DNA of 64,000 nucleotides from Granulosicoccus antarcticus IMCC3135 (GCF_002215215.1 NZ_CP018632.1:4770501-4834500); one strand, 5' to 3'; counted from the first letter of the stretch, positions 36,378-45,805 are shown. The notes: generated from the sequence alone by a model not told the origin. Numbers and translations: made by a program.

Positions 36378-37127
36378 CTACTTTTCTGTCGTCTCACCTC
36401 GCGTCCATGGCGTGATTTGAAACCCCCTTTCGCGAAACTTGTCTGCAAGCTTCAGTCTGTACACATTTCCAGGAGCAGACTCGTCAACAGGAAATCTTTC
36501 CAACATGCTGATGTCGGATTTTAGTTGATCACCGGTGTAGTTGCCTTTGTCAAATAATAATAGGGCTAAATCGTACCTGCCTATCATAATCGCAAGAGAC
36601 ATAACACTCCTCGGAGCGCTATCAGGAAACTTGATCGATGGCGCAATAGTAGGATCAGCTCCCGCGTCTAGCAAAATCCCCAACGCCTTCGTATTCTCAA
36701 ATCTCAGAGCACAGGCTAAGGGCAGAGAAATAGAAGAACTGATATCGATTTGGTGATAATTCACATCGTATTCTTTGTCGATCAATAGACGTAGAAATTG
36801 CTCGCGGCCTTCCGCGGTTACTGCACAGAGAACCCAACCCTCCTGTGAATCATCTAGCCACTCGACTGGGCTTGCTCCAAGTGATAGATGGCGATCAAAG
36901 TCTTCCAGACTGCCAGACAATACCGTATCTCGTAATGCATAGTCTTCAGCATCAGCAGTCACTTCATGATGCGGTAACTCTCTGGAAAAAATAACTGAAC
37001 TGTAGAAATTCAGAAAGGAAAGCGCTAAAGCCAACAGTAATAACTCACTTCCATTTTTTTTTCTTTGCCAAAAGACTATCGATCGAAGAAAAGCCTCGGC
37101 GACAAATTCAATATACTTCATACACAT
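36378..37127 (-). CDS. Ankyrin-like membrane protein, candidate immunity protein
   Basis: 249 aa. One membrane helix near the N-terminus (~27-48, SELLLLALALSFLNFYSSVI) leaves the C-terminal part outside the cytoplasm or facing it, unclear which. From ~65 there are ankyrin-type repeats: LRDTVLSGSLEDFDRHLSLG, then PLACALRFENTKALGILLDAGADPTI, then SLAIMIGRYDLALLLFDKGN. The ATG at 37127 lies inside the last codons of the Rhs-lipase gene; a second ATG at 37121 overlaps its TGA. This tight coupling and position right behind a toxin-like gene are what is expected for an immunity protein. Ankyrin-type immunity proteins are known in polymorphic toxin systems, but its role here is inferred. Base composition is visibly more AT-rich than neighbours. 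Confidence 0.65.
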   Translation of the reverse strand: MCMKYIEFVAEAFLRSIVFWQRKKNGSELLLLALALSFLNFYSSVIFSRELPHHEVTADAEDYALRDTVLSGSLEDFDRHLSLGASPVEWLDDSQEGWVLCAVTAEGREQFLRLLIDKEYDVNYHQIDISSSISLPLACALRFENTKALGILLDAGADPTIAPSIKFPDSAPRSVMSLAIMIGRYDLALLLFDKGNYTGDQLKSDISMLERFPVDESAPGNVYRLKLADKFRERGFQITPWTRGETTEK

Positions 37128-39502
37128 TGATTCCTAGTGATCAATTCTGACAGTGATTGCTGTACAGAGTCCATTAGATGCAGGAGTACCCCAAGCCGAC
37201 CTTGATAAAAACTGTAGGGATTTTGACTAAGATTTTCTTGTATCCAAGAAAACTCAGGTTTTGGCAGGCTATTGACAGTGCCAGGAGGAAGGCCCATAAA
37301 ACTGATATCAGTCTGCGCCTGACTAAGAATTTCACCAACGACGCTGTAAATCTGTGTATTACTCTGCGCTTGCCCATAGTCCACACCCAGCCCAATTGCT
37401 GACTCTTCGTCCAAAGCTGCAGGATTGAAAACCGTGGCCTCACCTCCAACCGACGAAGCTGCTGCAGTAGCCAACCCACCGCCCAATGAATGACCGACGA
37501 ATTGGAAATTCACGTCGGGTGAATTCTCTACAAGCCTTTTAGCGAGTAGCACTGCTTTCTTGTATTGAAACGACGAAAAACCCAACTCCTGCTCTAGGTT
37601 GTTCCACCAATCCCCTCCACTCGTAAGGTCAGTCCCCGCAAAGGAAACAATATACTCATCACGTGCTTTGTCATAAAATATTTCCGCATGAAACGAACCC
37701 TCGTGCAGATCTTCAAGCCCAATTGAAAGGTCATCAAGATTCGCCTCCACAAACCGCGTATCACAATCCGCATCCACATAAGCACACTCAGCCACTTCAG
37801 CATAATCCCGAACTCTCAAAAGAGCTGCACAATCCTCCAATGGATTCTCGCATGGAATACTGTCAGCATCATCGTCAGACTTGGAGCTGCGTTGAGAACT
37901 ACTTCCATCTCCGTTCAGAGATTCCTTTCGCCTCGCCTCATCCAGCTCTTCACCTGTGATGGTACTACCGACCTCCAACTGATTCCCCGCCTCCCCCAGG
38001 AACTCATGGACAGTCCCCTGCATAAATGCCTTCTGGGCAAGCGCGGAGAACAAAACCTGCTGATTGGTTCCGGTAGCACGAATCTGCTCGAAAGCTACCC
38101 TCAACTCTGCAATCGTGGTTGTCTGGCCAACGTTATAGTCCTCCAGCATTCCACTTTGCCAGTTAACGTCGACAAGGCGACCAACCTGATCGTATTTTGA
38201 TTCCAGAATATGGGTACTTCCATCACGCCTCAGGGTGAGCTGAATGGTGGAGGGATAACCCAGCGAATCCACTGCCAGCACCATCAATACATCGTGCGGA
38301 TAGTATTGAACTCTGTCACTGGCTTCATTCGATCCATTCGGCAGTCTGTCAATTTCAACTTCCCTGCCTTTTGATACTTCAATCGCATTCTTGACCAGTT
38401 CAAAAATATGTCCAGTCTCATCCTGCCTCCAAGAATATATCTGTGTGGAACCATTCGAAAAAACCACACGGGTTTCACCCTTATCACTGTCGTCACTATT
38501 CGAATATTCCAGTGTCAAATTCGGTGGCCCTGCCTGGCTTCCATCAGCTCGAATGCTACTGCCACTTCTATAACTGATAGCGCGTCCTAGTTCATCGTAC
38601 TTCCAACGCGCGAACACTTTCCCCCTGCTATCACTACGCTCTGTTAACAGTGACGTGTTCAGGGGATCCTGATACCCATAGCGACGACCTGTATTTCCTT
38701 GTGCCCCCAAAGGATACTCAACTGAGACAAGATTCTGAATCTTTGAGTAATTGAAACTCACCTGCTCGCCGTCGGCCAACATCACCCGAACCAAGTGACC
38801 GGATGCAGCTGAACCATTGATCCCCTCATAAGCAGGCAACCCGACGCCACCGGGTGCATACTGAAATACCAACGAGCGTCCAAGCTCATCAGTCACAGAA
38901 TACAGCCGAGCCTCCTTGTAAAACAGGTTCAGGCTTCCACCATCGGCGAAACTGATCTTTGTCAGAAATGAGCCAAAAAACGCAAAACTACGACCATCGG
39001 GTAACTGCCAGACGTATCGATCCGAGGACGTTTCGATTAAACGCCCATCTGCCTCATTTGCAGGAATAAACTGATCACCCCGCCGCCTGAAAACAATAAC
39101 CCGCCCATCCGATTGCTCGATACGACGAACATCATCACCATCGGACGCCAGGCCAACAGAATAGGTATGCCTCCAACCATTGCCCAGTCCAATATTCTGA
39201 GCCGTATTGGAGCTGTTGTAGTGTCTGACCAGCGACAGATGGGAATTGCCCAGCTTTATATCCACTTCGCTCTGGTATTTATTACCTGACACCACATCAA
39301 TCGGATTGCCGACATGCGCCGAGGTTGCAGAGTCCGGCGGATTGCTTCCCACATCACGACTGACACTGCAAGCAGGTTGCCCATTGGACACACTCGCGGG
39401 ACATTCAAGGTTGGCGGCCTGCAAGCCTGAGCAGTACTGCATTAATGCAAACAATGCCAGCATCGACAAATAAAGGCGCTTAGTGGCGCGTATCCATTCC
39501 AT
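37118..39502 (-). CDS. Rhs/DUF6531 protein with C-terminal class 3 lipase domain
   Basis: 794 aa from the ATG at 39502 (a TTG at 39508 is also in frame). A Sec signal peptide (LYLSMLALFALMQYCSGLQA) shows export. DUF6531 follows (~65-130, HVGNPIDVVSGNKYQSEVDI, LVRHYNSSN, GLGNGWRHTYS), then Rhs/YD-like repeats to ~450 (DELGRSLVFQY, DELGRAISYRSG, DQVGRLVDVNW). A linker with acidic/Ser residues leads to a lipase (~590-760): VSFAGTDLTSGGDWWNN and the nucleophile elbow FVGHSLGGGLATA, with VVGEILS and HLMD as possible acid and His sites. It is much shorter than full Rhs shells and lacks the usual autocleavage core. It fits a secreted phospholipase toxin, with the overlapping ankyrin gene as partner. 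Confidence 0.8.
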   Translation of the reverse strand: MEWIRATKRLYLSMLALFALMQYCSGLQAANLECPASVSNGQPACSVSRDVGSNPPDSATSAHVGNPIDVVSGNKYQSEVDIKLGNSHLSLVRHYNSSNTAQNIGLGNGWRHTYSVGLASDGDDVRRIEQSDGRVIVFRRRGDQFIPANEADGRLIETSSDRYVWQLPDGRSFAFFGSFLTKISFADGGSLNLFYKEARLYSVTDELGRSLVFQYAPGGVGLPAYEGINGSAASGHLVRVMLADGEQVSFNYSKIQNLVSVEYPLGAQGNTGRRYGYQDPLNTSLLTERSDSRGKVFARWKYDELGRAISYRSGSSIRADGSQAGPPNLTLEYSNSDDSDKGETRVVFSNGSTQIYSWRQDETGHIFELVKNAIEVSKGREVEIDRLPNGSNEASDRVQYYPHDVLMVLAVDSLGYPSTIQLTLRRDGSTHILESKYDQVGRLVDVNWQSGMLEDYNVGQTTTIAELRVAFEQIRATGTNQQVLFSALAQKAFMQGTVHEFLGEAGNQLEVGSTITGEELDEARRKESLNGDGSSSQRSSKSDDDADSIPCENPLEDCAALLRVRDYAEVAECAYVDADCDTRFVEANLDDLSIGLEDLHEGSFHAEIFYDKARDEYIVSFAGTDLTSGGDWWNNLEQELGFSSFQYKKAVLLAKRLVENSPDVNFQFVGHSLGGGLATAAASSVGGEATVFNPAALDEESAIGLGVDYGQAQSNTQIYSVVGEILSQAQTDISFMGLPPGTVNSLPKPEFSWIQENLSQNPYSFYQGRLGVLLHLMDSVQQSLSELITRNQCV

Positions 39503-39686
39503 AGACAATTACCTGATCCTTGGTAAGGTCACTTCTTGACCTGCCTTCAGGCTAGCCTGACTTTCCATGGATGGCAAGATCAATTTCCAAAAAAACACAC
39601 TCCCAACATGCAACCATTTAGTTGCATATAACGAAAATCCATGCTCTACTGCCTACCACTGTTCCAATCAATCAACGAGGCACGCA

Positions 39687-40127
39687 ATGCAAGACATCAT
39701 TCAACGTGAGATCTCGATCAATGCTTCACGCGAGAAGATCTATGAAGCGATAAGCAATCCTGAGAAAGTAATTCAATGGTTTCCTGAAACTATCGAGGGT
39801 CATTACACTAAAGGTGAACAGCCCGTTTTCGGATTCGGGGATCATGGGAAAAATCAGGTTTATATTGTTGATGCGGTGCCCGTCGAATACTTTGCCTTTC
39901 GCTGGGTTCCAGGTGGCAACCACTTCATAGGCGATGTTCTCAGTGTGGCCACCACGCTGGTAGAGTTCCAGATCTCAGAAGAACAGAATGGTAGCTGTCA
40001 AGTGACGGTGAAGGAGAGTGGATTTGCAGGTCTTCCACATGACATCGCAGAATCCAGCTTCAACCAGAACTCCGGAGGCTGGGAATTCATGCTTGGTCGA
40101 TTTGAATCATATTTTACGGAACAATAA
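39687..40127 (+). CDS. SRPBCC/AHSA1-like domain protein
   Basis: 146 aa from the ATG at 39687 with CGAGG upstream; a longer frame to 39567 adds sequence not found in the family. It begins IQREISINASREKIYEAIS and continues SNPEKVIQWFPE, the usual opening of activator-of-Hsp90-ATPase-like START proteins, and ends NQNSGGWEFMLGRFESYF. These small proteins hold a hydrophobic cavity for ligands and their role is often unknown. The stop is followed immediately by the GTG of an ArsR-type regulator; this SRPBCC-ArsR pairing is common and suggests joint regulation. Confidence 0.85.
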   Translation: MQDIIQREISINASREKIYEAISNPEKVIQWFPETIEGHYTKGEQPVFGFGDHGKNQVYIVDAVPVEYFAFRWVPGGNHFIGDVLSVATTLVEFQISEEQNGSCQVTVKESGFAGLPHDIAESSFNQNSGGWEFMLGRFESYFTEQ

Positions 40128-40436
40128 GTGTCAGTAGAAAGCATATTCAAAGCTCTGGGTGATCCGGTTCGTCTGGAAATCGTAACTCGATTATCAGACG
40201 GATCCACCTACACGATCGGAAAATTGTCCGAAGATCTGGGCGTTTCCCGACAAGGCGCACGCAAACAAATACAAGCCCTGGCCTCTGCGGATGTCATTCA
40301 GCTCCACCCTGCTGGCCGTGAAACACAGGTCACACTCAACAGCGCATCGCTGCAAGAGGCACGACTCTTCATCACCCAACTAGAGCGACAGTGGGATCAA
40401 CGCCTGTTGGCATTAAAGCAGATGATGGAAAAATGA
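40128..40436 (+). CDS. ArsR-family transcriptional regulator
   Basis: 102 aa with GTG start directly after the TAA of the SRPBCC gene. It is a winged helix-turn-helix of the ArsR type: FKALGDPVRLEIVTRL (~7), recognition part GKLSEDLGVSRQGARKQIQAL (~31-51), then the wing (AGRETQVTLN). No Cys or His metal site is visible, so it probably does not sense metal. It likely controls its own operon with the SRPBCC protein. Confidence 0.87.
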   Translation: MSVESIFKALGDPVRLEIVTRLSDGSTYTIGKLSEDLGVSRQGARKQIQALASADVIQLHPAGRETQVTLNSASLQEARLFITQLERQWDQRLLALKQMMEK

Positions 40437-40460
40437 GCAGCCTCAGCCTATAGAATAAGA

Positions 40461-40476
40461 CTGTATTTATATACAG
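40461..40476 (+). promoter_or_regulatory. LexA (SOS) box before the DUF222-HNH gene
   Basis: The core CTGTATTTATATACAG is CTGT-N8-ACAG, with an AT-only spacer, inside a perfect 7-bp inverted repeat ACTGTAT/ATACAGT (40460-40477). It matches the gammaproteobacterial LexA consensus (TACTGT-AT-rich-ACAGTA) in all conserved positions. It lies 62 bp before the HNH start at 40539. That it binds LexA is inferred from the match. Confidence 0.7.
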
Positions 40477-40538
40477 TTATAAAACTTGCCTATGAAACCA
40501 TGCAATGATACATTGAGATCTCAAACGGAGCGCTCATT

Positions 40539-42137
40539 ATGGATAATAGAAGCAAGCCTGACGTTGACAATACAGACCACAGAACCCCACTAGGCATAGG
40601 TTCATTTGGCCAACAGGAACGAGAGCAATTCGGCCAGTCTATTCGTCTGGCCATGGAGTGTATCGACGCCACTTCAGAGCCTGCTGAAGGCAAGGCCATT
40701 CCACTGGATGAAATTACAGTCCGCCAACGCCTGAAAGCTCTTTCGCAAGAGATTACATCCAATCATGCTGACCTTCTGGAATTGCTGGTCAGGTTCGACG
40801 ACCTGGAGGGTTGGAAAGCCAGTGGCGCCCGTTATTGCGCCGCCTGGATGAACCTTGAAATCGGCGTAGGCATACAGTCAGGGTGGGAGTACCTGCGCGT
40901 CGGGCGCAAGCTGCGTACCTTATCAACCCTCAGGGCACTGTTCAGAGCAGGCAAGCTGTCCTGGTCCAAGGTTCGTCTGATCTCGCGTGTGGCCGATGCG
41001 GACAATGAAAAGTGCTTGTGCCATGCCGCACTGGATGCCTCCGTATCTGACGTCAAACGCTTGTGTGCAGGATTTCGATGGCAAGAGGATGACAACGGTG
41101 AAGCCGAGAACGATCGCGCCCTACAACAGCTGGCCTCACGTGCACTGACCTGGAGTGAATCAGGCAACGGCAACACTCGTATTCAATTGACCCTGCCACC
41201 AGAAACAGCTCAGGCATTTCTTAACAGTGTCGAATATTCCTTGAGCCAACTGGACGATACCAAAGAGCCAAAAGACGACGCCAGCAGCACTATCTCCCAA
41301 CGCCGTGCCGACGCAACTGTATTAATGGCAGAGACCAGCCTGCATAATGCCGGTCGAGATATCGTCACTGCTGACCGGTACCAGGTGATTGTGTCAGTCG
41401 ACGCCTCTGCACTAACAAAAGGCGGTGATGATAGCAACATCCCGTCAAAGCGCCCAAGCATCAAAGGCTCAGGCCCTGTCGCCCGTGAAACCGCCAGACG
41501 AATTGCCTGTGATTGCAGCTTAACGATCAACAAGACAGTAAACGGCGAACCGGTTGATATCGGACGAAAATCAAGAATCTGGCCCAACGCCATGGCGCGC
41601 GCAATCAGGGAGCGTGATCAGCATTGCGTCTGGCCCGGTTGCACGCAAACACAACATCTGCATATCCATCACCTACAACATTGGGCCGATGGCGGTGCGA
41701 CCTCTGTACAGAATAGCGCCTGCTTGTGCTCAGCGCATCACACCCTCGTTCATGAAGGTGGCTACACCATTCAACGAGTTGAAGACAATGAGCAGCGTTT
41801 GTATGAACAGTTCGTGGAGCAGCAACACACAGCTGACATAGGCCAGTTTGATGTCGAGAAAGAGTTGCGTAATGACCATGACTCCTTCAAAACCGTGCGC
41901 AAACTATCTCCTGATAATTACCGCTTTCGTATTGTCGATGCTCAAGGGCAGAATATTAACAACTGCTCAGACGCGGATAGCAGCGACATCAGAACCGACT
42001 CAACAGTGGGTTTCGATGAATATACACGTGTAGGTTGTGGCGAGCAGCCTGCCCCAGATTATTATCATGGCAGAATCAGGGACAGGCATGCCTTTCTACA
42101 TACGTCTGAAGCAGCTGCGAGTTACTCTATTCATTAG
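40539..42137 (+). CDS. DUF222 / HNH endonuclease-domain protein
   Basis: 532 aa. The N-terminal ~280 residues are a helical DUF222 domain (LSQEITSNHADLLELLVRFDDLEGW, ARYCAAWMNLEIG). At ~355-410 is an HNH nuclease: RERDQHCVWPGC, HIHHLQHWADGG, then LCSAHHTLVHEGGY, which together give the zinc Cys pairs and catalytic His. This is the layout of DUF222/13E12-type HNH proteins, thought to be nucleases of mobile or stress-related loci. A LexA box upstream points to DNA-damage induction. The stop overlaps the convergent TRAP permease stop by four bases. Confidence 0.85.
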   Translation: MDNRSKPDVDNTDHRTPLGIGSFGQQEREQFGQSIRLAMECIDATSEPAEGKAIPLDEITVRQRLKALSQEITSNHADLLELLVRFDDLEGWKASGARYCAAWMNLEIGVGIQSGWEYLRVGRKLRTLSTLRALFRAGKLSWSKVRLISRVADADNEKCLCHAALDASVSDVKRLCAGFRWQEDDNGEAENDRALQQLASRALTWSESGNGNTRIQLTLPPETAQAFLNSVEYSLSQLDDTKEPKDDASSTISQRRADATVLMAETSLHNAGRDIVTADRYQVIVSVDASALTKGGDDSNIPSKRPSIKGSGPVARETARRIACDCSLTINKTVNGEPVDIGRKSRIWPNAMARAIRERDQHCVWPGCTQTQHLHIHHLQHWADGGATSVQNSACLCSAHHTLVHEGGYTIQRVEDNEQRLYEQFVEQQHTADIGQFDVEKELRNDHDSFKTVRKLSPDNYRFRIVDAQGQNINNCSDADSSDIRTDSTVGFDEYTRVGCGEQPAPDYYHGRIRDRHAFLHTSEAAASYSIH

Positions 42138-43687
42138 AACAACCAATCAGGCAACCACCTTGATACACCCGGTACCAGCCAGACAATCGAAATGCCGATG
42201 ATCTGCAGACCGATGAACGGTATGACACCCGCATAGATCTGTCCGGTTGTCACCTCTTTGGGCGCCGCTCCACGCAGGTAAAACAAGGAGAAGCCAAAAG
42301 GAGGAGTCAAAAAACTGGTTTGAAGATTGATCGCCAACAGCATACCCAGCCAGATAGGGTCATGCCCCATCAGTATCAGTGGTGGCACAATCAAGGGCAG
42401 AACGATGACAGAAATTTCGACGAAATCCAGGAAAAAACCCAGTACAAAAACAAACGCCAGGCTGAATATCAGGGCACCCGTTGCACCACCTGGCATCGTG
42501 CTGAGTATATGAGCAACACGCTCCTCGCCTCCCAGGCCGACAAAGACCAGCGAGAAAATTCCAGCAGCCAGCATGGTGGCAAAAATCATGGATGTCATCG
42601 TCATCGTTGAGGTCACTGCCTCGTGGATGATTGATTGTTTGAATATCGCTTTCAGCGCTGCCAGAATTGCGGTAGCACCGATAACGGTCAACAAAACATA
42701 GAACCCTCCAGAGACCAAGGCAATGGTATCCAGATCATTTCGCTGCAAACGAACGGGGAATACACCGGCAAGAATACCCAGCATGCCCAGCGCAAAGACT
42801 CCGGTCATGATCAGCCAGCGACTACGCTCACTCAAACGCATCCCAGCCATCAACAGGGCACCAATCGCACCGACAGATGCCGCCTCAGTCGGTGTGGCAA
42901 CTCCTCCCAGAATGGCGCCCAGTACAGCAATAATCAGAACCACTGGAGGAAGAATTGCGGTGGCCACTTCCCTGCGGGTCGGTTTAGCCAGATCCAGTGA
43001 AGCTGGAGGCATGTCCTGCGGCCTGAGCTTGCCCAGCACCAGAATATAGATCAGATAAAGCACAACCAGTATGAGCCCGGGCAAGATAGCCGCTGCAAAG
43101 AACTGACCGACAGATAGTGCTTCAACTGAGAATTTCCCTTGTTCATATTGTGCCTGCTGAAAGGCATTGGACATGACATCGGCGAGAATGATCAGCAAGG
43201 TGGACGGTGGAATGATCTGGCCTAGTGTGCCGGCCGTGCAGACAATTCCGGAAGCAACTTTCGGGTTATACCCAGCACGCAGCATAGTGGGCAATGCGAT
43301 CATTCCCATCGCAACAACCGTTGCTCCAACGATGCCGGTGGAGGCGGCCAGAAGTGCACCGACCAATACGACAGAAATTCCCAACCCTCCACGTAACTGG
43401 CCAAACAGGCGGCCCATGGTATCCAGCAGCTCCTCGGCGATACGACTCTTCTCCAGAACCGCTCCCATGAAGACGAACAAGGGAATGGCGATGAGTACCG
43501 AGTTACTGAGAAGTCCGAATATGCGCTGGCTCATGGCGCCCAACAGTGAGATGTCCATGACATCCAGCGCCCAGCCCAGGTAGGCAAACAGAATGGCAAT
43601 ACCGCCGATACTGAATGCCACTGGAAAGCCAAGCAGAATGGCTGCGAACAATGCCGCAAACATCGAAATATCCAGATAGCCTGTCAT
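42134..43687 (-). CDS. TRAP transporter large permease (DctM type, extended)
   Basis: 517 aa from the ATG at 43687, which overlaps the small-permease stop (ATGA). An upstream frame to 43852 exists but lies inside the neighbouring gene. Typical DctM motifs are GTLGQIIPPSTLLIILADVM (~160), GVATPTEAASVGAIGALLM (~250) and LTPPFGFSLFYL (~475). It is longer than usual (about 425-440) because of an extra segment with two or more helices after ~275 (LIMTGVFALGMLGILAGVF and a following pair). Such long forms occur with TakP-like binding proteins. Confidence 0.92.
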   Translation of the reverse strand: MTGYLDISMFAALFAAILLGFPVAFSIGGIAILFAYLGWALDVMDISLLGAMSQRIFGLLSNSVLIAIPLFVFMGAVLEKSRIAEELLDTMGRLFGQLRGGLGISVVLVGALLAASTGIVGATVVAMGMIALPTMLRAGYNPKVASGIVCTAGTLGQIIPPSTLLIILADVMSNAFQQAQYEQGKFSVEALSVGQFFAAAILPGLILVVLYLIYILVLGKLRPQDMPPASLDLAKPTRREVATAILPPVVLIIAVLGAILGGVATPTEAASVGAIGALLMAGMRLSERSRWLIMTGVFALGMLGILAGVFPVRLQRNDLDTIALVSGGFYVLLTVIGATAILAALKAIFKQSIIHEAVTSTMTMTSMIFATMLAAGIFSLVFVGLGGEERVAHILSTMPGGATGALIFSLAFVFVLGFFLDFVEISVIVLPLIVPPLILMGHDPIWLGMLLAINLQTSFLTPPFGFSLFYLRGAAPKEVTTGQIYAGVIPFIGLQIIGISIVWLVPGVSRWLPDWLF

Positions 43688-44181
43688 CGTTCTACAGGCT
43701 CGGAAAAAAGGCGCAACAGTATGGCGACCGATTGCAACAGGACTAACAAGCAGAAGGCCGGGATTAGCGATTTCATTAGATAGACAGCCTTGAGCCCGCC
43801 AACCGAAATGGGCCCCTCCAGTATTTTCCAGGAGTTGACAACGGTTGGCCACGACCAGTACATCACTGCCAGCATGGTTGGAATGAGAAAGAAGACATGA
43901 CCAAAGATGTCTATATGCCTGCGGGTTTTCTCAGTGGCTTTTGCATAGAAGACGTCGACTCGTACATGCTTGTCTACCAGCAAGGTGTAACCGGCAGCCA
44001 GCATGAACAAGGTCGAATGCAGATAGAGAACGCTCTCCTGGGCGGCAATGAAGTTCACACCGAAAACATAACGGCCAACAACAATCGCAAACTGGAGCAG
44101 TACCATCGCGAGCACGAGCCATCGAACCACGATGGCTACGTACTCGTTGATTTTGTCCAGTGTATTGGCTACACGTTCCAT
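43684..44181 (-). CDS. TRAP transporter small permease (DctQ type)
   Basis: 165 aa, starting MERVANTLDKINEYVA. Four helices are seen: ~15-36 (VVRWLVLAMVLLQFAIVVG), ~48-66 (VLYLHSTLFMLAAGYTLLVD), ~88-105 and ~130-152. The HVRVDVFY segment after helix 2 is characteristic of DctQ. It sits 22 bp after dctP and overlaps dctM by 4 bp, forming one importer. Confidence 0.9.
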   Translation of the reverse strand: MERVANTLDKINEYVAIVVRWLVLAMVLLQFAIVVGRYVFGVNFIAAQESVLYLHSTLFMLAAGYTLLVDKHVRVDVFYAKATEKTRRHIDIFGHVFFLIPTMLAVMYWSWPTVVNSWKILEGPISVGGLKAVYLMKSLIPAFCLLVLLQSVAILLRLFSEPVER

Positions 44182-44203
44182 ATCGAACAGATTCCGAGCG
44201 GGT

Positions 44204-45298
44204 CTAGTAACTCAGGAGTTTGGCTCGAGCATTCATCTGGCCGTTATCCGCATAGCTCATATAGCCACCCACCAGGTCTCGGTAAGCAACAAAGCTCTCT
44301 GTTATACGCTTGACCAGCTCATCGTCGTCCTGGCGCAATTCGTCAATGACCTCGACCGCTGCGGCACCCATAGCCTGCATGACATCATCTGGCAACTGGC
44401 GAACCTGCACGCCATGATCATTAACCAGTGCCTGTAGAGCCTGTGCATGCTTGGTGGTGTATTCAGTCCACACCGGGTTGTACAGACTGTCACAGGCGAA
44501 TGTGACTGCCTGCTTGAGATCTTCTGGCAATTCTTCAAATACTTTGCTGTTAACGCCGCACTCTTCGGCAGATGAAGGTTCACCGACACCGGGCCAATAG
44601 TAATTCTTGGCGACCTGGTAGAAACCCAGAGCCGAGTCGGACCATGGACCGATAAACTCACCCGCATCAAGCGCGCCAGTCTGCATGGCCTGGAACATGG
44701 CGGGACCACTCATGGATTCAGCAGCCATACCCAGCTTGGTTGCCATTTCGGAAGCCAGACCTGTGGTGCGATACTTCATGCCTTTCAAGTCTTCGACTGA
44801 TTTGATTTCATCACGAAACCAGCCTGCCCATTGCGGACCAGAGTTTCCGCATAGAAAGGGCTTGATGCCGAAGCGGCCATACATCTCGTCATACAGAGTC
44901 TGCCCACCACCGTGAGCCAACCAGCCAAATTGCTCATCTGCACGTAAACCAAAGGGCTGTGAGCCAAACAGCAGAATTCCTTTTGACTTGGATCCCCAGT
45001 AGGCGGGCACTGCATGATAAAGCTCGGCTGTGCCTTCAGAAACCGCATCAAATACACCAGGACCAGGAACCAGCTCGCCAGCCGCATAGAGTTTGACTTC
45101 GATGCGACCACCTGACAAAGCCGTTATCCGGTCGGCCAGCATCTGGGCGGCAACACCCGGTCCCGGAAGATTCTTCGGCCAGGCTGTCACCAGCTTCCAC
45201 TTTCGGACATCCTGGGCGATTACCGGTGCGGTAATGGTCGCCGTAGAGGCTGCTGCAGCCCCAGCCAGCCCTGCCTTCACAAATTGTCGTCTTTTCAT
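44204..45298 (-). CDS. TRAP transporter substrate-binding protein (TakP-like)
   Basis: 364 aa from the ATG at 45298; the frame continues upstream to 45394 but the chosen start opens with a Tat signal (KRRQFVKAGLAGAAAA, cleavage after VIA or AQD). The body has WKLVTAWPKNLPGPG, FDAVSEGTAELYHAVPAYW, MKYRTTGLASEMATKLGM with the ligand Arg, and LDAGEFIGPWSD, all like the 2-oxo-acid binder TakP. Ligand is therefore likely a monocarboxylate, perhaps as a dimer. A HutC-like palindrome 47 bp upstream suggests the importer serves histidine-related metabolism, for example urocanate, but this is inferred. Confidence 0.9.
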   Translation of the reverse strand: MKRRQFVKAGLAGAAAASTATITAPVIAQDVRKWKLVTAWPKNLPGPGVAAQMLADRITALSGGRIEVKLYAAGELVPGPGVFDAVSEGTAELYHAVPAYWGSKSKGILLFGSQPFGLRADEQFGWLAHGGGQTLYDEMYGRFGIKPFLCGNSGPQWAGWFRDEIKSVEDLKGMKYRTTGLASEMATKLGMAAESMSGPAMFQAMQTGALDAGEFIGPWSDSALGFYQVAKNYYWPGVGEPSSAEECGVNSKVFEELPEDLKQAVTFACDSLYNPVWTEYTTKHAQALQALVNDHGVQVRQLPDDVMQAMGAAAVEVIDELRQDDDELVKRITESFVAYRDLVGGYMSYADNGQMNARAKLLSY

Positions 45299-45344
45299 GA
45301 TGCTCGTCATTTCGCGTTGCTTGCCTGATCGGACTGTATCTATC

Positions 45345-45360
45345 ATATGTGTATACATAT
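45345..45360 (-). promoter_or_regulatory. Candidate HutC operator before the TRAP operon
   Basis: ATATGT-GTAT-ACATAT is a perfect 6-bp inverted repeat with a 4-base spacer. The same arms and spacing recur at 49027-49042 between hutF and hutH. HutC-type GntR repressors bind palindromes of the GT-N-TA-N-AC kind. It sits 47 bp upstream of the dctP start. Confidence 0.55.
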
Positions 45361-45404
45361 ATTTTTGTAAACAATTATGGCAAAACAAATTCAATCAATG
45401 ATCA

Positions 45405-45805
45405 TCAACCGTTCTCAGGCCCCTCTGAGATGATGATCATGGCGCGATCCTCTGCACTGAGGCTCAATAACGCCAATCCGGCAAAACCGGCAGCACCGCT
45501 GGGTGTCGTCTCAATGCCGTACTTTGCGAGTTTTTCAGTGGCTGCGCTTGCGGCGGCATCGGAGATCGTGACAAAAACATCAGCGTCTCGACGCAAGGAT
45601 TCAAATGCTATTTTTGAAGCATTCTTGCAATCGAGCCGTCCCATATTCGAATCAGGACCATCACCGCTTACCAACGCTTCGGCCTTGATACTCTTTTGCA
45701 AGCAGGCCGCACGCTCTGGCTCGACGACTACGATCTGCGGTTGAACAGCCCAATATTCCCTTACATGTGCAGCAACTGCAGCAGCGAGACCGCCAATGCC
45801 GCCAA
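45405..45805 (-). pseudogene. C-terminal fragment of a diaminopropionate ammonia-lyase-like PLP enzyme
   Basis: Reading minus frame from about 45805 to the stop at 45405 gives GGIGGLAAAVAAHVREYW, IVVVEPERAACLQKS, GRLDCKNASKIAFESL and ETTPSGAAGFAGLAL, the C-terminal third of diaminopropionate ammonia-lyases (PLP fold II). The PLP-lysine domain is absent and no start codon exists in this frame before the family match begins; the upstream sequence belongs to another gene in another frame. It is a remnant left after a deletion or recombination that joined it to the peptidase fragment next door. Confidence 0.72.
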
